A stretch of 64,000 bases of DNA from Ligilactobacillus faecis. Lineage in GTDB: Bacteria > Bacillota > Bacilli > Lactobacillales > Lactobacillaceae. The stretch is taken from positions 934,501 through 998,500 of the forward strand of contig NZ_CP123639.1 of the NCBI RefSeq assembly GCF_029889745.1, in the 5' to 3' direction. Shown here in pieces: positions 38,010 to 47,277 of the stretch. The position numbers were made by a program, and so were the translations under genes. Every line of letters begins with the position of its first letter. The first letter of the stretch is position 1. The notes under the pieces are model-generated. The model was not told the origin of the DNA, made no database searches, and saw only the letters and a list, made by a program, of their open reading frames with translations.

Positions 38010-38930
38010 ATGGAAAATCAAATAAACTACTATAAGATCTCACGCAAAGAATGGAGTGGTTTTTATAAAGATCAAGTAGCTCCTTTGACTGAAGCTGAGT
38101 TAGAGAAGATCAAATCATTAAACGACCGGATCTCTTTGGCAGACGTCTCAGATATTTATCTGCCCTTAGTTCATCTGCTCCATTTATTTTTCAAGACTCA
38201 TCAACAACAACAAGACGATCAAGCGAAATTTTTAGGTATCAGGCCCCATAAAGTTCCGTTCATTTTAGGGATCGCCGGTTCAGTCGCTGTCGGTAAAAGT
38301 ACGACGGCACGTTTGTTGAAGGTGCTTTTGAGCGCTCATTTTCCCGCTAAAAAAGTCGACTTGATCACAACGGATGGTTTTTTATACCCGAATGCGACCT
38401 TAAAGAAAAAGCGCTTGATGAAGCGCAAAGGTTTTCCCGAAAGTTATGACATGGAGCGCTTGATCAACTTTATCAACGATGTCAAAAATAATCTTCCCGC
38501 CAAAGCGCCGGTTTATTCGCATAAGATCTACGATATCGTACCTGGTGAATACGAAACGATCGCCTCGCCTGATATTTTGATCGTTGAAGGGATCAACGTT
38601 TTGCAACTGCCAAGCAAACAGCAGATCTATGTCAGTGATTTCTTTGACTTTTCGATCTACGTCGACGCTAAAGAAGAGCATATCAAGCGCTGGTATTTAG
38701 AGCGCTTTGGGATGTTGCTCGATACAGCTTTCAAAGATCCAACGAATTATTATTATCCGTATGCTTTAGGTGATCGTGCTAAAGCCTTTGCGATGGCAGA
38801 AGCCGTGTGGGATGAGATCGACCACCCTAATTTACACGACTATATCTTACCGACTAAAAAGCGGGCCGATCTGATCATCGTAAAAGGTAAAGACCATTTG
38901 ATTGATGAATTATTGTTGCGCAAATATTAA
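38010..38930 (+). CDS. coaA: Type I pantothenate kinase
   Basis: Phosphorylates pantothenate, the first and rate-limiting step of coenzyme A synthesis. 306 aa, normal for bacterial type I enzymes. The P-loop is GIAGSVAVGKSTTARLL (about residues 91-107). Other typical segments are LITTDGFLYPN, KKGFPESYD-like RKGFPESYDMERL, and IVEGINVLQLP. Start ATG 38010 behind AAGGAAA. It is a chromosomal housekeeping gene, followed by guaA on the same strand. Confidence 0.96.
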   Translation: MENQINYYKISRKEWSGFYKDQVAPLTEAELEKIKSLNDRISLADVSDIYLPLVHLLHLFFKTHQQQQDDQAKFLGIRPHKVPFILGIAGSVAVGKSTTARLLKVLLSAHFPAKKVDLITTDGFLYPNATLKKKRLMKRKGFPESYDMERLINFINDVKNNLPAKAPVYSHKIYDIVPGEYETIASPDILIVEGINVLQLPSKQQIYVSDFFDFSIYVDAKEEHIKRWYLERFGMLLDTAFKDPTNYYYPYALGDRAKAFAMAEAVWDEIDHPNLHDYILPTKKRADLIIVKGKDHLIDELLLRKY

Positions 38931-38997
38931 GCGGAGTGTTTATTCGGTTTCTAGCTAAAATCTAATTAATTTCATGAAAAATGTACGTGAAAAACGA

Positions 38998-39026
38998 TTG
39001 ACCCAACTCGGTTCAATGAGTACAAT
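38998..39026 (+). promoter_or_regulatory. Promoter of guaA
   Basis: TTGACC (38998-39003), 17 bp, TACAAT (39021-39026), about 40 bp upstream of the guaA start. No xpt-type purine riboswitch or other structured leader is apparent. Confidence 0.7.
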
Positions 39027-39068
39027 GTAAGATAATATAATGAAAAAATTTATGATGAGGTGAATATC

Positions 39069-40622
39069 TTGGCTAATGTTGATATGCAGGCTTTTGACAA
39101 GATCATTGTATTGGATTTTGGAAGTCAGTATAACCAATTGATCACACGCCGTATCCGTGAGTTCGGCATTTATTCTGAATTGCTCTCCCACAAGATCACA
39201 GCTGAAGAGATCAAAGAAATGGCACCTAAAGGTATCATTTTCTCTGGTGGTCCAAACAGTGTCTACGATGAAGGTGCCTTCAAAGTTGACCCTGAGATCT
39301 TTAACTTAGGTATCCCTGTTTTAGGTATTTGCTACGGGATGCAACTGATGACGCATACGCTTGGTGGTAAAGTTGAAGCTGCTGATAACAAAGAATACGG
39401 TAAGGCTCAGATCACAGTGACTGATAAAGATACTGTGATGTTCAAAGGTCTTCCTAAAGAACAAACAGTCTGGATGAGCCACGGTGACCTCGTCACAGAA
39501 GTGCCAGCTGGCTTTGAAGTGACTGCTACAAGTGCTAACTGCCCGATCTCAGCGATGGCTAATGTCGCTAAAAACTTCTATGCTTTACAATTCCACCCAG
39601 AAGTGCGCAACACTGAATACGGTAATGATATTTTACGTCACTTTGCGTTTGACGTTTGTGGCGCAGTCGCTAACTGGTCGATGGCTGACTTTATCGACAT
39701 GCAAGTGGCTAAGATCCGTGAAAAAGTTGGGGATCGTAAAGTCTTACTTGGACTTTCAGGTGGGGTCGATTCTTCTGTCGTTGGTGTTTTATTACACAAA
39801 GCGATCGGAGACCAATTGACTTCGATCTTTGTTGACCATGGCTTGTTGCGGAAAGGTGAAGCCGAACAAGTAATGGAAAGTTTAGGGGGCAAATTTGGCC
39901 TAAACATCATCAAAGTCGATGCTAAAGAACGTTTTATGGATAAATTAGCCGGTGTTTCTGATCCAGAACAAAAACGCAAGATCATCGGAAATGAATTTAT
40001 CCGTGTCTTTGACGATGAAGCTACTAAGCTCAAAGGGATCGATTTCTTAGCTCAAGGTACGCTTTATACTGACGTGATCGAATCTGGAACAGATACGGCC
40101 CAAACGATCAAGTCACACCACAACGTTGGTGGTCTGCCAGAAGACATGCAATTTGAATTGATCGAACCTTTGAACACACTTTTCAAAGATGAAGTGCGTG
40201 AATTAGGTGAAAAATTAGGTATGCCACATGAACTTGTGTGGCGCCAACCATTCCCAGGTCCTGGTCTTGGGATCCGTGTTATCGGTGAGATCACGGAAGA
40301 AAAACTTCAGATCGTGCGAGACTCTGACCTTATCTTGCGCGAAGAGATCGCTAAACATGGCCTTGATAAAGAGATCTGGCAATACTTCACAGTTTTACCA
40401 GGGATCCGTTCTGTTGGGGTCATGGGTGATGGTCGGACATACGATTATACAGTCGGGATCCGGGCGGTGACTTCGATCGACGGGATGACAGCTGACTTTG
40501 CTAAGATCCCATGGGATGTCTTGCAAGAGATCTCAGTGCGGATCGTTAACGAAGTGGACCACGTCAACCGCGTCGTCTACGATATCACTTCGAAGCCACC
40601 GGCAACGATCGAATGGGAATAA
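39069..40622 (+). CDS. guaA: GMP synthase (glutamine-hydrolysing)
   Basis: Converts XMP to GMP using glutamine and ATP. 517 aa with the class I amidotransferase domain first: [18 protein letters not shown], the nucleophile Cys in GICYGMQLM, and the His in QFHPEV. The ATP pyrophosphatase domain has [11 protein letters not shown]. The C-terminus ends with [12 protein letters not shown] 39069 is preferred because GAGGTGA (39057-39063) is 5 bp upstream and MANVD is a typical start in lactobacilli. The last 15 bp serve as the attachment site of the adjoining mobile element, and the coding end is unchanged by the insertion. Confidence 0.97.
   Translation: MANVDMQAFDKIIVLDFGSQYNQLITRRIREFGIYSELLSHKITAEEIKEMAPKGIIFSGGPNSVYDEGAFKVDPEIFNLGIPVLGICYGMQLMTHTLGGKVEAADNKEYGKAQITVTDKDTVMFKGLPKEQTVWMSHGDLVTEVPAGFEVTATSANCPISAMANVAKNFYALQFHPEVRNTEYGNDILRHFAFDVCGAVANWSMADFIDMQVAKIREKVGDRKVLLGLSGGVDSSVVGVLLHKAIGDQLTSIFVDHGLLRKGEAEQVMESLGGKFGLNIIKVDAKERFMDKLAGVSDPEQKRKIIGNEFIRVFDDEATKLKGIDFLAQGTLYTDVIESGTDTAQTIKSHHNVGGLPEDMQFELIEPLNTLFKDEVRELGEKLGMPHELVWRQPFPGPGLGIRVIGEITEEKLQIVRDSDLILREEIAKHGLDKEIWQYFTVLPGIRSVGVMGDGRTYDYTVGIRAVTSIDGMTADFAKIPWDVLQEISVRIVNEVDHVNRVVYDITSKPPATIEWE
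40608..40622 (+). other. attL, guaA-side attachment core
   Basis: ATCGAATGGGAATAA covers the last codons and stop of guaA. An identical 15-mer recurs at 51543. Confidence 0.88.
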
Positions 40623-40711
40623 AAACATAATATAACTTGATGAGGGAAAGCCTATATTTCGGGCTTTTGATGAAGGAAGTCCTACTTAAAAAACGGTAAA
40701 ATAACATGGTT

Positions 40712-40732
40712 GTTTGCCAAAAGTTTGCCAAA
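40712..40732 (+). repeat. Left-end GTTTGCCAA iterons (possible integrase arm sites)
   Basis: Two direct GTTTGCCAA copies with an 11-bp period, 90 bp inside attL. The same pair occurs 56 bp inside attR. Confidence 0.6.
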
Positions 40733-40738
40733 AAGACT

Positions 40739-40770
40739 CAATATGAAGAAATTCATATTGGGCCTTTTTT
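40739..40770 (+). terminator. Terminator at the left end of the element
   Basis: CAATATGAA pairs with TTCATATTG across GAAA, followed by GGCCTTTTTT. It shields the element from guaA read-through. A weaker AAAGCC/GGGCTTT hairpin lies at 40647-40667. Confidence 0.8.
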
Positions 40771-40827
40771 GTGTACCAAGAAATAGAATATAATAAAACA
40801 TATAACTTAATTAAGGAGTTGGAGTAA

Positions 40828-42775
40828 ATGGCAGTAGAACCAAAAGTAATGGAGCATGTACGCTCTGTTCTCGAACAGTTTGATAATAAGTACATAACTG
40901 CTGAGGGCGTTTTAAAGCGGAATAGTGTTATTGAGGACTTAGATAAGTATGAGCATGATTTAATGACAGCCTTGTTATCTGATGAATTAATTCATAACTC
41001 TTATACTGAAAAGATTGCAGATGTTGAAGTGTTTAAAGTTAATCAATTTATTGAAATGCTTGAATTTAAGAGTTATTGGGAAGATAGCTATACCAAATAT
41101 TCAAATAAAATAGGTTTAACAGCAGGTGGGAAGTTTATTGATGAGTCAGCTGATGTAGTTTTAGATTTTCCGTTTAAAGATACTGTTTTAAAGGCAGGCA
41201 TGAGTAAAGAAGATTTGGAAAATTCAGCTGATGCTGATGAACCATTTTTAAATGAAGTGATTGCTAAGCCTGAGATTGATGAATTATTTGAACCGAAAAT
41301 TTTGGTAAATGCTAAAAAATTTGATGGTTCGGGGGGGGGCGAACATTACCTACATATCTAATGATGATAATTTAGTTATAAAAGGAAATAATTTAATTGC
41401 ACTACATAGCTTGAAAAAACGTTATGCGGGTAAAGTAAAGCTGATTTACTTAGATCCCCCATATTATTTTGATACAACTAAACCAAGTGATGCTTTTATG
41501 TATAATTCTAATTTTAAATTATCTAGTTGGTTAACATTTATGATGAATAGGTTGGAAATAGCTAGGGAGTTACTTTCAGATGATGGAGCTATATTGTTAT
41601 CTATTAGTGAAAATGGACAAGCATATTTAAAATTGTTAATGGATAGTACTTTCGGAAAAGAAAACTTTGTTGAAACTTTTATATGGAGAAATACTGATAA
41701 CGCAGATTCTATAAGTAAAAAAAGTCGTTCAGGTGTTGAGTATGTTCATGCATATGAAAAAATAAAAGATTTATCAAAAAGATGGATTGGTAAGGATACA
41801 GAGAATGGTGATGCCCCGTTACTTAATAATGGAAATGGTATTACTAAGAAATTTTTTGTTCCAGGAAGTGTCCATTTTAATATAGCTGATGGAATTTATA
41901 CAGCTGGAGTCTATGGAAATGTAGAGGTACTAGAAGATTTAGAAGTTAAAAATGGAAAAAATGCTAATACTTTAGTAATGAATGGTCGCTTTAAGTGGTC
42001 GCAGGAAACTATAAAAAAAGAGATAGAAAATGGTACATACTTCATTGTTAAATCTGATAAATTTTCTATTAGATTTCAACGTAAAAATGCAAATCCTATG
42101 GCTCCTGAAAAGTTTATTGAAGAAAGATATTTATCGAAAATATTTGGTGTTGGTACTAATGAGGATGCTACTTCACATTTGAAGAGCTTGGGTATAGATT
42201 TTACCAACCCTAAACCGGAGTCGTTACTTGCATTTTTTATAAGAGCAATAACAGATGAGAACGATATTGTTTTGGACTTTTTTATGGGTTCAGCAACCAC
42301 TCAAGCAGTAGCTATGAAGATGAATCGCCAATTTATCGGTATTGAACAAATGGATTATATTAATACAGTATCGGTCCCCAGGTTACAAAAGGTAATTGAG
42401 GGAGAACAAGGTGGCATTTCTAAAGATGTCAATTGGCAAGGTGGCAGTTCATTCGTTTATGCTGAATTGATGGAGAAAAATCAAGGGTATTTGAAAGATT
42501 TACAAGAAGCGCAAACAGTTCCTGAACTTATGTCAGTATATGGACGAATGAAAGAAAGTGCTGATATTGATTTCAGACTTGACCTTGATAAGTTTGAAAA
42601 GGAAATAGAACAATTTACTGGCTTGGACGATAGACGAAGAGAGTTTGTTAGAATTTTAGATAAAAATCAACTTTACTATAACTATGCCAATATTGATGAT
42701 GAAAATGTAAGAGATTTGCTTTCAGATTCTGACTACCACTTTAATAAGTCATTTTATGGCGAGGATGGTGAGTAG
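40828..42775 (+). CDS. mod: Type III DNA methyltransferase (Mod), out of frame at a G9 tract
   Basis: N6-adenine methyltransferase and recognition subunit of a type III restriction-modification system, about 648 codons if read through. ATG 40828 follows AAGGAGTTGGAG. The first 170 codons run to a run of nine G (41331-41339), after which the present frame ends at TAA 41359-41361. With one G fewer (or two more) the frame joins GGANITYISNDDNLVIKGNN. The catalytic part then follows: LIYLDPPYYFDTTKP (motif IV, DPPY), the central recognition region, and DFFMGSATTQAVAM plus FIGIEQMDY (motif I region), the beta-class order of type III Mod. As assembled the product is a 177-aa fragment (OFF). Two bp separate it from res. 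Confidence 0.88.
41331..41339 (+). repeat. G9 homopolymer in mod, likely phase-variation tract
   Basis: Nine consecutive G in an AT-rich gene, encoding Ser-Gly-Gly. The downstream frame is restored with 8 or 11 G, so slippage would switch the gene between ON and OFF. Confidence 0.85.
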
Positions 42776-42777
42776 TT

Positions 42778-45402
42778 ATGGCTAAGAAGAAACAATCTAA
42801 AGGATTACCTTTGTTAGAGGAGATTAATAAGTTTCAACAAACAAGTTTACTTGAAGCAGATGAAGCACTTGACTATAAAGTTGGCGACTATATTAGTGAT
42901 AATTTAAAGCATGAATTGAGACCTTATCAGGCACAAGCTTTATATGCACTTAACTATACACAAACTAGGGACAAGAAATATAATCAATTATTATTTAATA
43001 TGGCTACAGGTTCGGGTAAAACTGATACTATGGCTTCGGTAATTCTCTATATGTATGTTGAGTATGGCTATCAAAATTTTGTTTTTGTGGCAAATACTAA
43101 TGCGGTGGTATCAAAGACTAGAGAAAATTTTTTAAATGATAACTCCCCTAAGTACCTTTTTAATACTCCGATTAGTATTGACGGACAAAGAGTTGAAATT
43201 CGAGCTGTAAATAGATTTCCGGTAGTTCAAAAGCCGGGAATTATATACTTAAAGCTTACAACAATCCAGTCCTTAGCTAATGAATTGGGGAGTTCTAGAG
43301 AAAATGGCTTAACATATGAAGAGTTAAAGAAAAATAAGCTTGTAGTATTAGCTGATGAGGCACACCACTTTAATGCAAGCACAAAGTCTCAAAAAGTAGA
43401 AGAAAAATCATGGGAAATTTTACTTGATAAAGTTAGAAATTCAAATTCAGATAATCGACAATTTGAATTTACAGCTACCATAGATATTGATAAGGAACTT
43501 GTTTATGAAAAGTACAAAGATAAAATTGTGTATAAGTACGATTTAGATAAGTTCATGAATGATGGTTATTCAAAGAATGTCTACCGTTTGGAAGCTCAAA
43601 ATGAAGATAGTGTGAAAATGCTCAATGCTGTTTTATTGAGTCAATATCGCAAGCGGATTGCGCAAAAGGTAGGGGTTGAAAATTTCAAGCCTGTTATTTT
43701 GTTTAAATCAAACCGAGTTGCTAACTCAATACAAGCTAAAGACGATTTTTTAGAAATGATTGCCGAATTAAATGCTGAAAAACTGGCAAACTTTTTAGCT
43801 GAACAAAATAATATCAATCATAGTACGACTTTAAAGAAGGCTTATAACTATTGGATGAAGCAAGATTTTGCAGAAACAGTGGTTGAATTAAAGCGAGACT
43901 TTAAACCTTTGACAACCATTAATGTTAATGATACAGCTAAAGAAGGTGTTCTTGGTGATAAGAATGACTTTAATAACTTGAATACCTTGGAAGATATAAA
44001 TAACCCTCTTAGAACAGTTTTTGCAGTTGCTAAACTTACTGAAGGTTGGGACGTTTTAAATCTGTATGATATTGTGAGAATTGGTGAACAACCTGTAACT
44101 GCTAATCAGACCAATAGCGAAGCGCAGTTAATTGGTCGGGGAGCTAGATACAATCCGTTTGTATACAAAGGAGAAAGGTCTTATACTCGTCGTTTTGACC
44201 GAAGCAATCCAGACCTAGAATTATTGGAATCACTTTTTTATCACACTATTAATGATGTGAAGTATATCAATAATTTACTCAAGTCCTTTGATAAGATGAA
44301 TTTGGTATCCGAAAGTGATAATGACAATGACTATAGTGTTTATACTGCCACAGTTAAGGATAGCTTTAAGCAGTCTAAAGCTTATAAGTTTGGAAAACTA
44401 TATCATAATCAGTTAGAAGCTGTTCCTGAATCGGCTTATAACAACTTGGGAAGTTACGGATTTAACCGCAATACAATCACGATCGATATGAATGATAGTA
44501 TTTTAGAACATGCTAAAAATCAGGAAAGTAAGATTAATGAAGCAAGCAGTCGTGAAGAAATTATTGCTGATTTTTCAAAAGTTAGGGATTTACGATTACT
44601 AAAGAAAGCAATGTCCAGGGATAAATTCTTTAGATTTGCCGAATTATCTAAGTGGCTTCCTAGCTTGAAGTCCTTAGATGAGTTTATGACATCTAGAGAT
44701 TGGCTTGGGAATCTGCGAATAAATGCGATAGTACCATATAACAGGCTGGATTCTCAACAAAATAATAGCTTTAGATTATTAGTTGTTGTTCAAGCGTTAG
44801 CCCAAGTTAAGAGTTCTATTAAGAGAAATTATTTAAAGAAACGAGGAACTAATAGATTTGATTCAGTTCCGTTGAAAGATATAGTAATTGATTATACTAA
44901 GCGTGTGTCTAATAGTAGTACAGGTGTGCAAGCTTTAATTAAGCCAGAACCTATGGATAAAGATGACTGGTTTGTGTATGACCAAGCTATTGTAGACGGG
45001 TTAGAAAAAAACTTAATTGAAATGATTAGAGGGTTGGTTACTGAATTAAAAAAGGAATACAAAGAGGTATTCTTGATTCGTAATGAAGAAACTATCAATA
45101 AGCTTAAGATATACGATTTTGATAATGATGGTAGTAAAGATATTTTACATTATGAAGGCTTTATGCCAGATTTCCTGCTTTATCTAGATAACGGTCAAGT
45201 AACCTATCAATTATTCATTGAGCCAAAAGGGGACCAGTTATTAGAAAGAGATAGTTGGAAAGAAAAATTACTAAAGAAAATTAATCCCGAAAATATTGAG
45301 CTTATCGGTGAAAATGATGATGTGCGATTATATGGGGTGAAATTCTTTAGGTTCGGTAATGGTCGTGAAATTGAAACAGAAATAACAGAAATATTAGAGT
45401 AA
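42778..45402 (+). CDS. res: Type III restriction endonuclease subunit (Res)
   Basis: 874-aa helicase-nuclease that works only in complex with Mod. The superfamily 2 helicase core has MATGSGKTDTMASV (Walker A), VLADEAHHFNAS (DEAH box), FTATIDIDK (motif III-like) and LTEGWDV with QLIGRGARYNP (motif VI). The C-terminal PD-(D/E)xK nuclease is visible as MPDFLLYLDNG and QLFIEPKGD. ATG 42778 starts 2 bp after mod, so translation is likely coupled. When mod is OFF, Res should be inactive, since type III cutting needs Mod for DNA recognition. Confidence 0.92.
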   Translation: MAKKKQSKGLPLLEEINKFQQTSLLEADEALDYKVGDYISDNLKHELRPYQAQALYALNYTQTRDKKYNQLLFNMATGSGKTDTMASVILYMYVEYGYQNFVFVANTNAVVSKTRENFLNDNSPKYLFNTPISIDGQRVEIRAVNRFPVVQKPGIIYLKLTTIQSLANELGSSRENGLTYEELKKNKLVVLADEAHHFNASTKSQKVEEKSWEILLDKVRNSNSDNRQFEFTATIDIDKELVYEKYKDKIVYKYDLDKFMNDGYSKNVYRLEAQNEDSVKMLNAVLLSQYRKRIAQKVGVENFKPVILFKSNRVANSIQAKDDFLEMIAELNAEKLANFLAEQNNINHSTTLKKAYNYWMKQDFAETVVELKRDFKPLTTINVNDTAKEGVLGDKNDFNNLNTLEDINNPLRTVFAVAKLTEGWDVLNLYDIVRIGEQPVTANQTNSEAQLIGRGARYNPFVYKGERSYTRRFDRSNPDLELLESLFYHTINDVKYINNLLKSFDKMNLVSESDNDNDYSVYTATVKDSFKQSKAYKFGKLYHNQLEAVPESAYNNLGSYGFNRNTITIDMNDSILEHAKNQESKINEASSREEIIADFSKVRDLRLLKKAMSRDKFFRFAELSKWLPSLKSLDEFMTSRDWLGNLRINAIVPYNRLDSQQNNSFRLLVVVQALAQVKSSIKRNYLKKRGTNRFDSVPLKDIVIDYTKRVSNSSTGVQALIKPEPMDKDDWFVYDQAIVDGLEKNLIEMIRGLVTELKKEYKEVFLIRNEETINKLKIYDFDNDGSKDILHYEGFMPDFLLYLDNGQVTYQLFIEPKGDQLLERDSWKEKLLKKINPENIELIGENDDVRLYGVKFFRFGNGREIETEITEILE

Positions 45403-45460
45403 GTGAAGGCGTTGGGGAAAAACTATTTTTTAGTTCGACCTACGAAAAACAGACCTATCA

Positions 45461-45512
45461 AAAAAAGCGCTAGAAATCAACGTTTTAAGACGTAATTTCT
45501 AACGCTTTTTAA
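45461..45512. terminator. Terminator between res and the convergent unknown gene
   Basis: AAAAAAGCG(C)TAGAAAT pairs with ATTTCTAACGCTTTTT around a loop of about 20 nt. It is usable in both directions. Confidence 0.8.
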
Positions 45513-45541
45513 ATTTGAGACTTTTTTCTAGTCCCATTTTG

Positions 45542-46570
45542 CTAATTTAAAAAGTGATCTTCACTCAATTTTTGAATACTTTCATCTAATCTTTTTTTAA
45601 TATAATCGGCTTCGTCATAGACCCTATTAGCGACTTCAGCATTCCTAATTCCTCCACCATATAATTTTTTTTGCCTAAGGGCCTCTTTTTGTCTAACTTC
45701 GGCATTACCAATGCTCCCTTTAACATTAATTCCACCAATAACTTTAAAATATAAATCATTAAAAGCGTCTTTATATAATTCTAATAATTCTCGATTATAT
45801 TTATCGTTTTTTTCTTTAGTATCAATGGCGTTCTCAAATTCACTTTCAATCCTATGAGAAATATAATCATTACGAGCTGTATCATTTTTAATAATTATAT
45901 CGATAATTTCGTTATAGACACTATCAAGCAAGTCAGGAGAAGCATTTTTATTAAGTACTTTAATTTCATCAATAATTTTTAATTTTTCTTCCTGGTTTCG
46001 TTTATTATTATTTTTTCTAATTCTATCAGTTTTAACTATGTCTACCAAAATATTTTTGTATCCAGTCAATGATGGTTTCTTTAAAGATGAACTTTTTTTA
46101 GCAGTTAAATTTGGAATTTCATTTCTATAATATTTAATAAGAGAGTTGAGGAGACTTTCGTGAATATAAATTTCATTATCATTTTTATATGTTTTAATAT
46201 GTTTTTCAGAACCGTTAAGTTGATGAGCTTTTTTTAGAATAACATCACGACTCTTTTTATTTTTAAAACCTATTGGGTCATCGAAAATAGGATGGATAAT
46301 TTTTCCATCGTCATCATACTTTTCAGCACCATTAACTTTGTTTACAACTTTATTCAGTGAATACCATTTTTCTTTTGTGTTTGGATTTTGAAGGATTCCA
46401 TAAACGTTTGCACGAGGATCCTCAGTATAAGTATTTTGGGGAATACCATTAATGACTTCGACAGCCGTTTTACTCTCAATAATTGTGGCTCCCTGTAGTT
46501 CCGGTGGGATAAAAACAGGAGTAGGTTCGTATGGGATTACTTCATTGTATTTAAAATATATCTTTTTCAC
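45542..46570 (-). CDS. Unrecognised 342-aa protein, element cargo
   Basis: I do not recognise this gene. It is hydrophilic, has no signal peptide or membrane helix, and is rich in Asn and Lys. The N-terminal half (KKIYFKYNEVIPYEPTPVF, then NVYGILQNPNTKEKWYSLNK) looks globular. The second half is helical and charged, with possible coiled coils (NNNKRNQEEKLKIIDEIKVL, RQKEALRQKKLYGGG). A repeated GNAEVRQKE / RNAEVANRV motif occurs near the C-terminus. It is convergent with the R-M genes and separate from the mobility module, the position of a defence or stability cargo gene. The ATG at 46570 follows AGAGGGAA in the reverse complement. Confidence 0.75.
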   Translation of the reverse strand: MKKIYFKYNEVIPYEPTPVFIPPELQGATIIESKTAVEVINGIPQNTYTEDPRANVYGILQNPNTKEKWYSLNKVVNKVNGAEKYDDDGKIIHPIFDDPIGFKNKKSRDVILKKAHQLNGSEKHIKTYKNDNEIYIHESLLNSLIKYYRNEIPNLTAKKSSSLKKPSLTGYKNILVDIVKTDRIRKNNNKRNQEEKLKIIDEIKVLNKNASPDLLDSVYNEIIDIIIKNDTARNDYISHRIESEFENAIDTKEKNDKYNRELLELYKDAFNDLYFKVIGGINVKGSIGNAEVRQKEALRQKKLYGGGIRNAEVANRVYDEADYIKKRLDESIQKLSEDHFLN

Positions 46571-46743
46571 GTAAAATTCCCTCTTTTAATTATTGTCAAT
46601 AATTATTTTACCAGTGTGGTGAAAAAAATATAAATAAATTGTAAAGAATTTAACTTTTTTTAGTAATTAAAAAAAAGCTTTTATATCAGTGATAATAAAG
46701 GGTCCACGAAATTAACTTTACAAAGACTACTATAAAAATTGCG

Positions 46744-46823
46744 TATACTTTAAGTGTTGAAAGGATACCGAAGTAACTTTCGACACTAGTAAAGTAACTC
46801 AGGTATTGGTGGTTTACCCACCA
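46744..46823 (+). promoter_or_regulatory. Promoter region and leader hairpin of the mobility operon
   Basis: TATACT (46744-46749) is a likely -10, without a well-spaced -35. Downstream are two AAGTAACT direct repeats (about 46771 and 46792) and a GGTGG-TTTAC-CCACC hairpin just before the ribosome site, suggesting controlled expression of the transfer genes. Confidence 0.4.
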
Positions 46824-46836
46824 GAAAGGATTTTTA

Positions 46837-47169
46837 ATGAAAGTTAATACTTTTACAGGTGGCTATATGCCACAAACTTACACGGCACAATTTGGGAATG
46901 AATCTCCACGTATTTTGATTGGCTCAGGTCCGGAAGCAAGAATCAAATTTGACCCGGAAACCAAACGACCAGTAGAGACCGGTGAAGTAGATAGTAAGCG
47001 GGTAATGCTGTATTATCCAGGACTGGGAGTTCAAGCGGTTAAGCTACCTGCTGATTTTGAATTACCTAAGGGCTTAGATGATTTAGCGGAAGTAGTGCTC
47101 GAATCTCCGGAAGCTTGTATCGTAAATCGCGAAATCTACGTTCGGGCCAAGAATATAAAAGCCCGTTAG
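46837..47169 (+). CDS. Small protein at the head of the mobility operon
   Basis: 110 aa, soluble, not securely assigned. It begins KVNTFTGGYMPQTYTAQFG and contains RILIGSGPEARIKFDPETKR and YPGLGVQAVKLP. In Tn916-type and related elements a short protein (DUF961/YdcP-type) occupies this place ahead of the FtsK-like coupling protein, so a transfer-accessory role is possible. ATG 46837 follows GAAAGGA at 6 bp. Confidence 0.65.
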   Translation: MKVNTFTGGYMPQTYTAQFGNESPRILIGSGPEARIKFDPETKRPVETGEVDSKRVMLYYPGLGVQAVKLPADFELPKGLDDLAEVVLESPEACIVNREIYVRAKNIKAR

Positions 47170-47277
47170 AGTATAGGTATTTGAAAATTGAATGTGTGGC
47201 AGGATGCCGGGACAGAGGTGGGTTAATAATACAAGGAGGCGGTTATTATTCTATCAAACCGCAATAGCCATGAACCT

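Noticed and set aside
38931-39059. Purine riboswitch ahead of guaA
   Set aside because: No conserved purine aptamer core or terminator/antiterminator fold is visible in the short leader.
41309-42775. Independent methyltransferase gene starting at ATG 41309
   Set aside because: No ribosome site precedes it, and it begins inside the upstream mod frame. A tract-length shift explains both pieces better.
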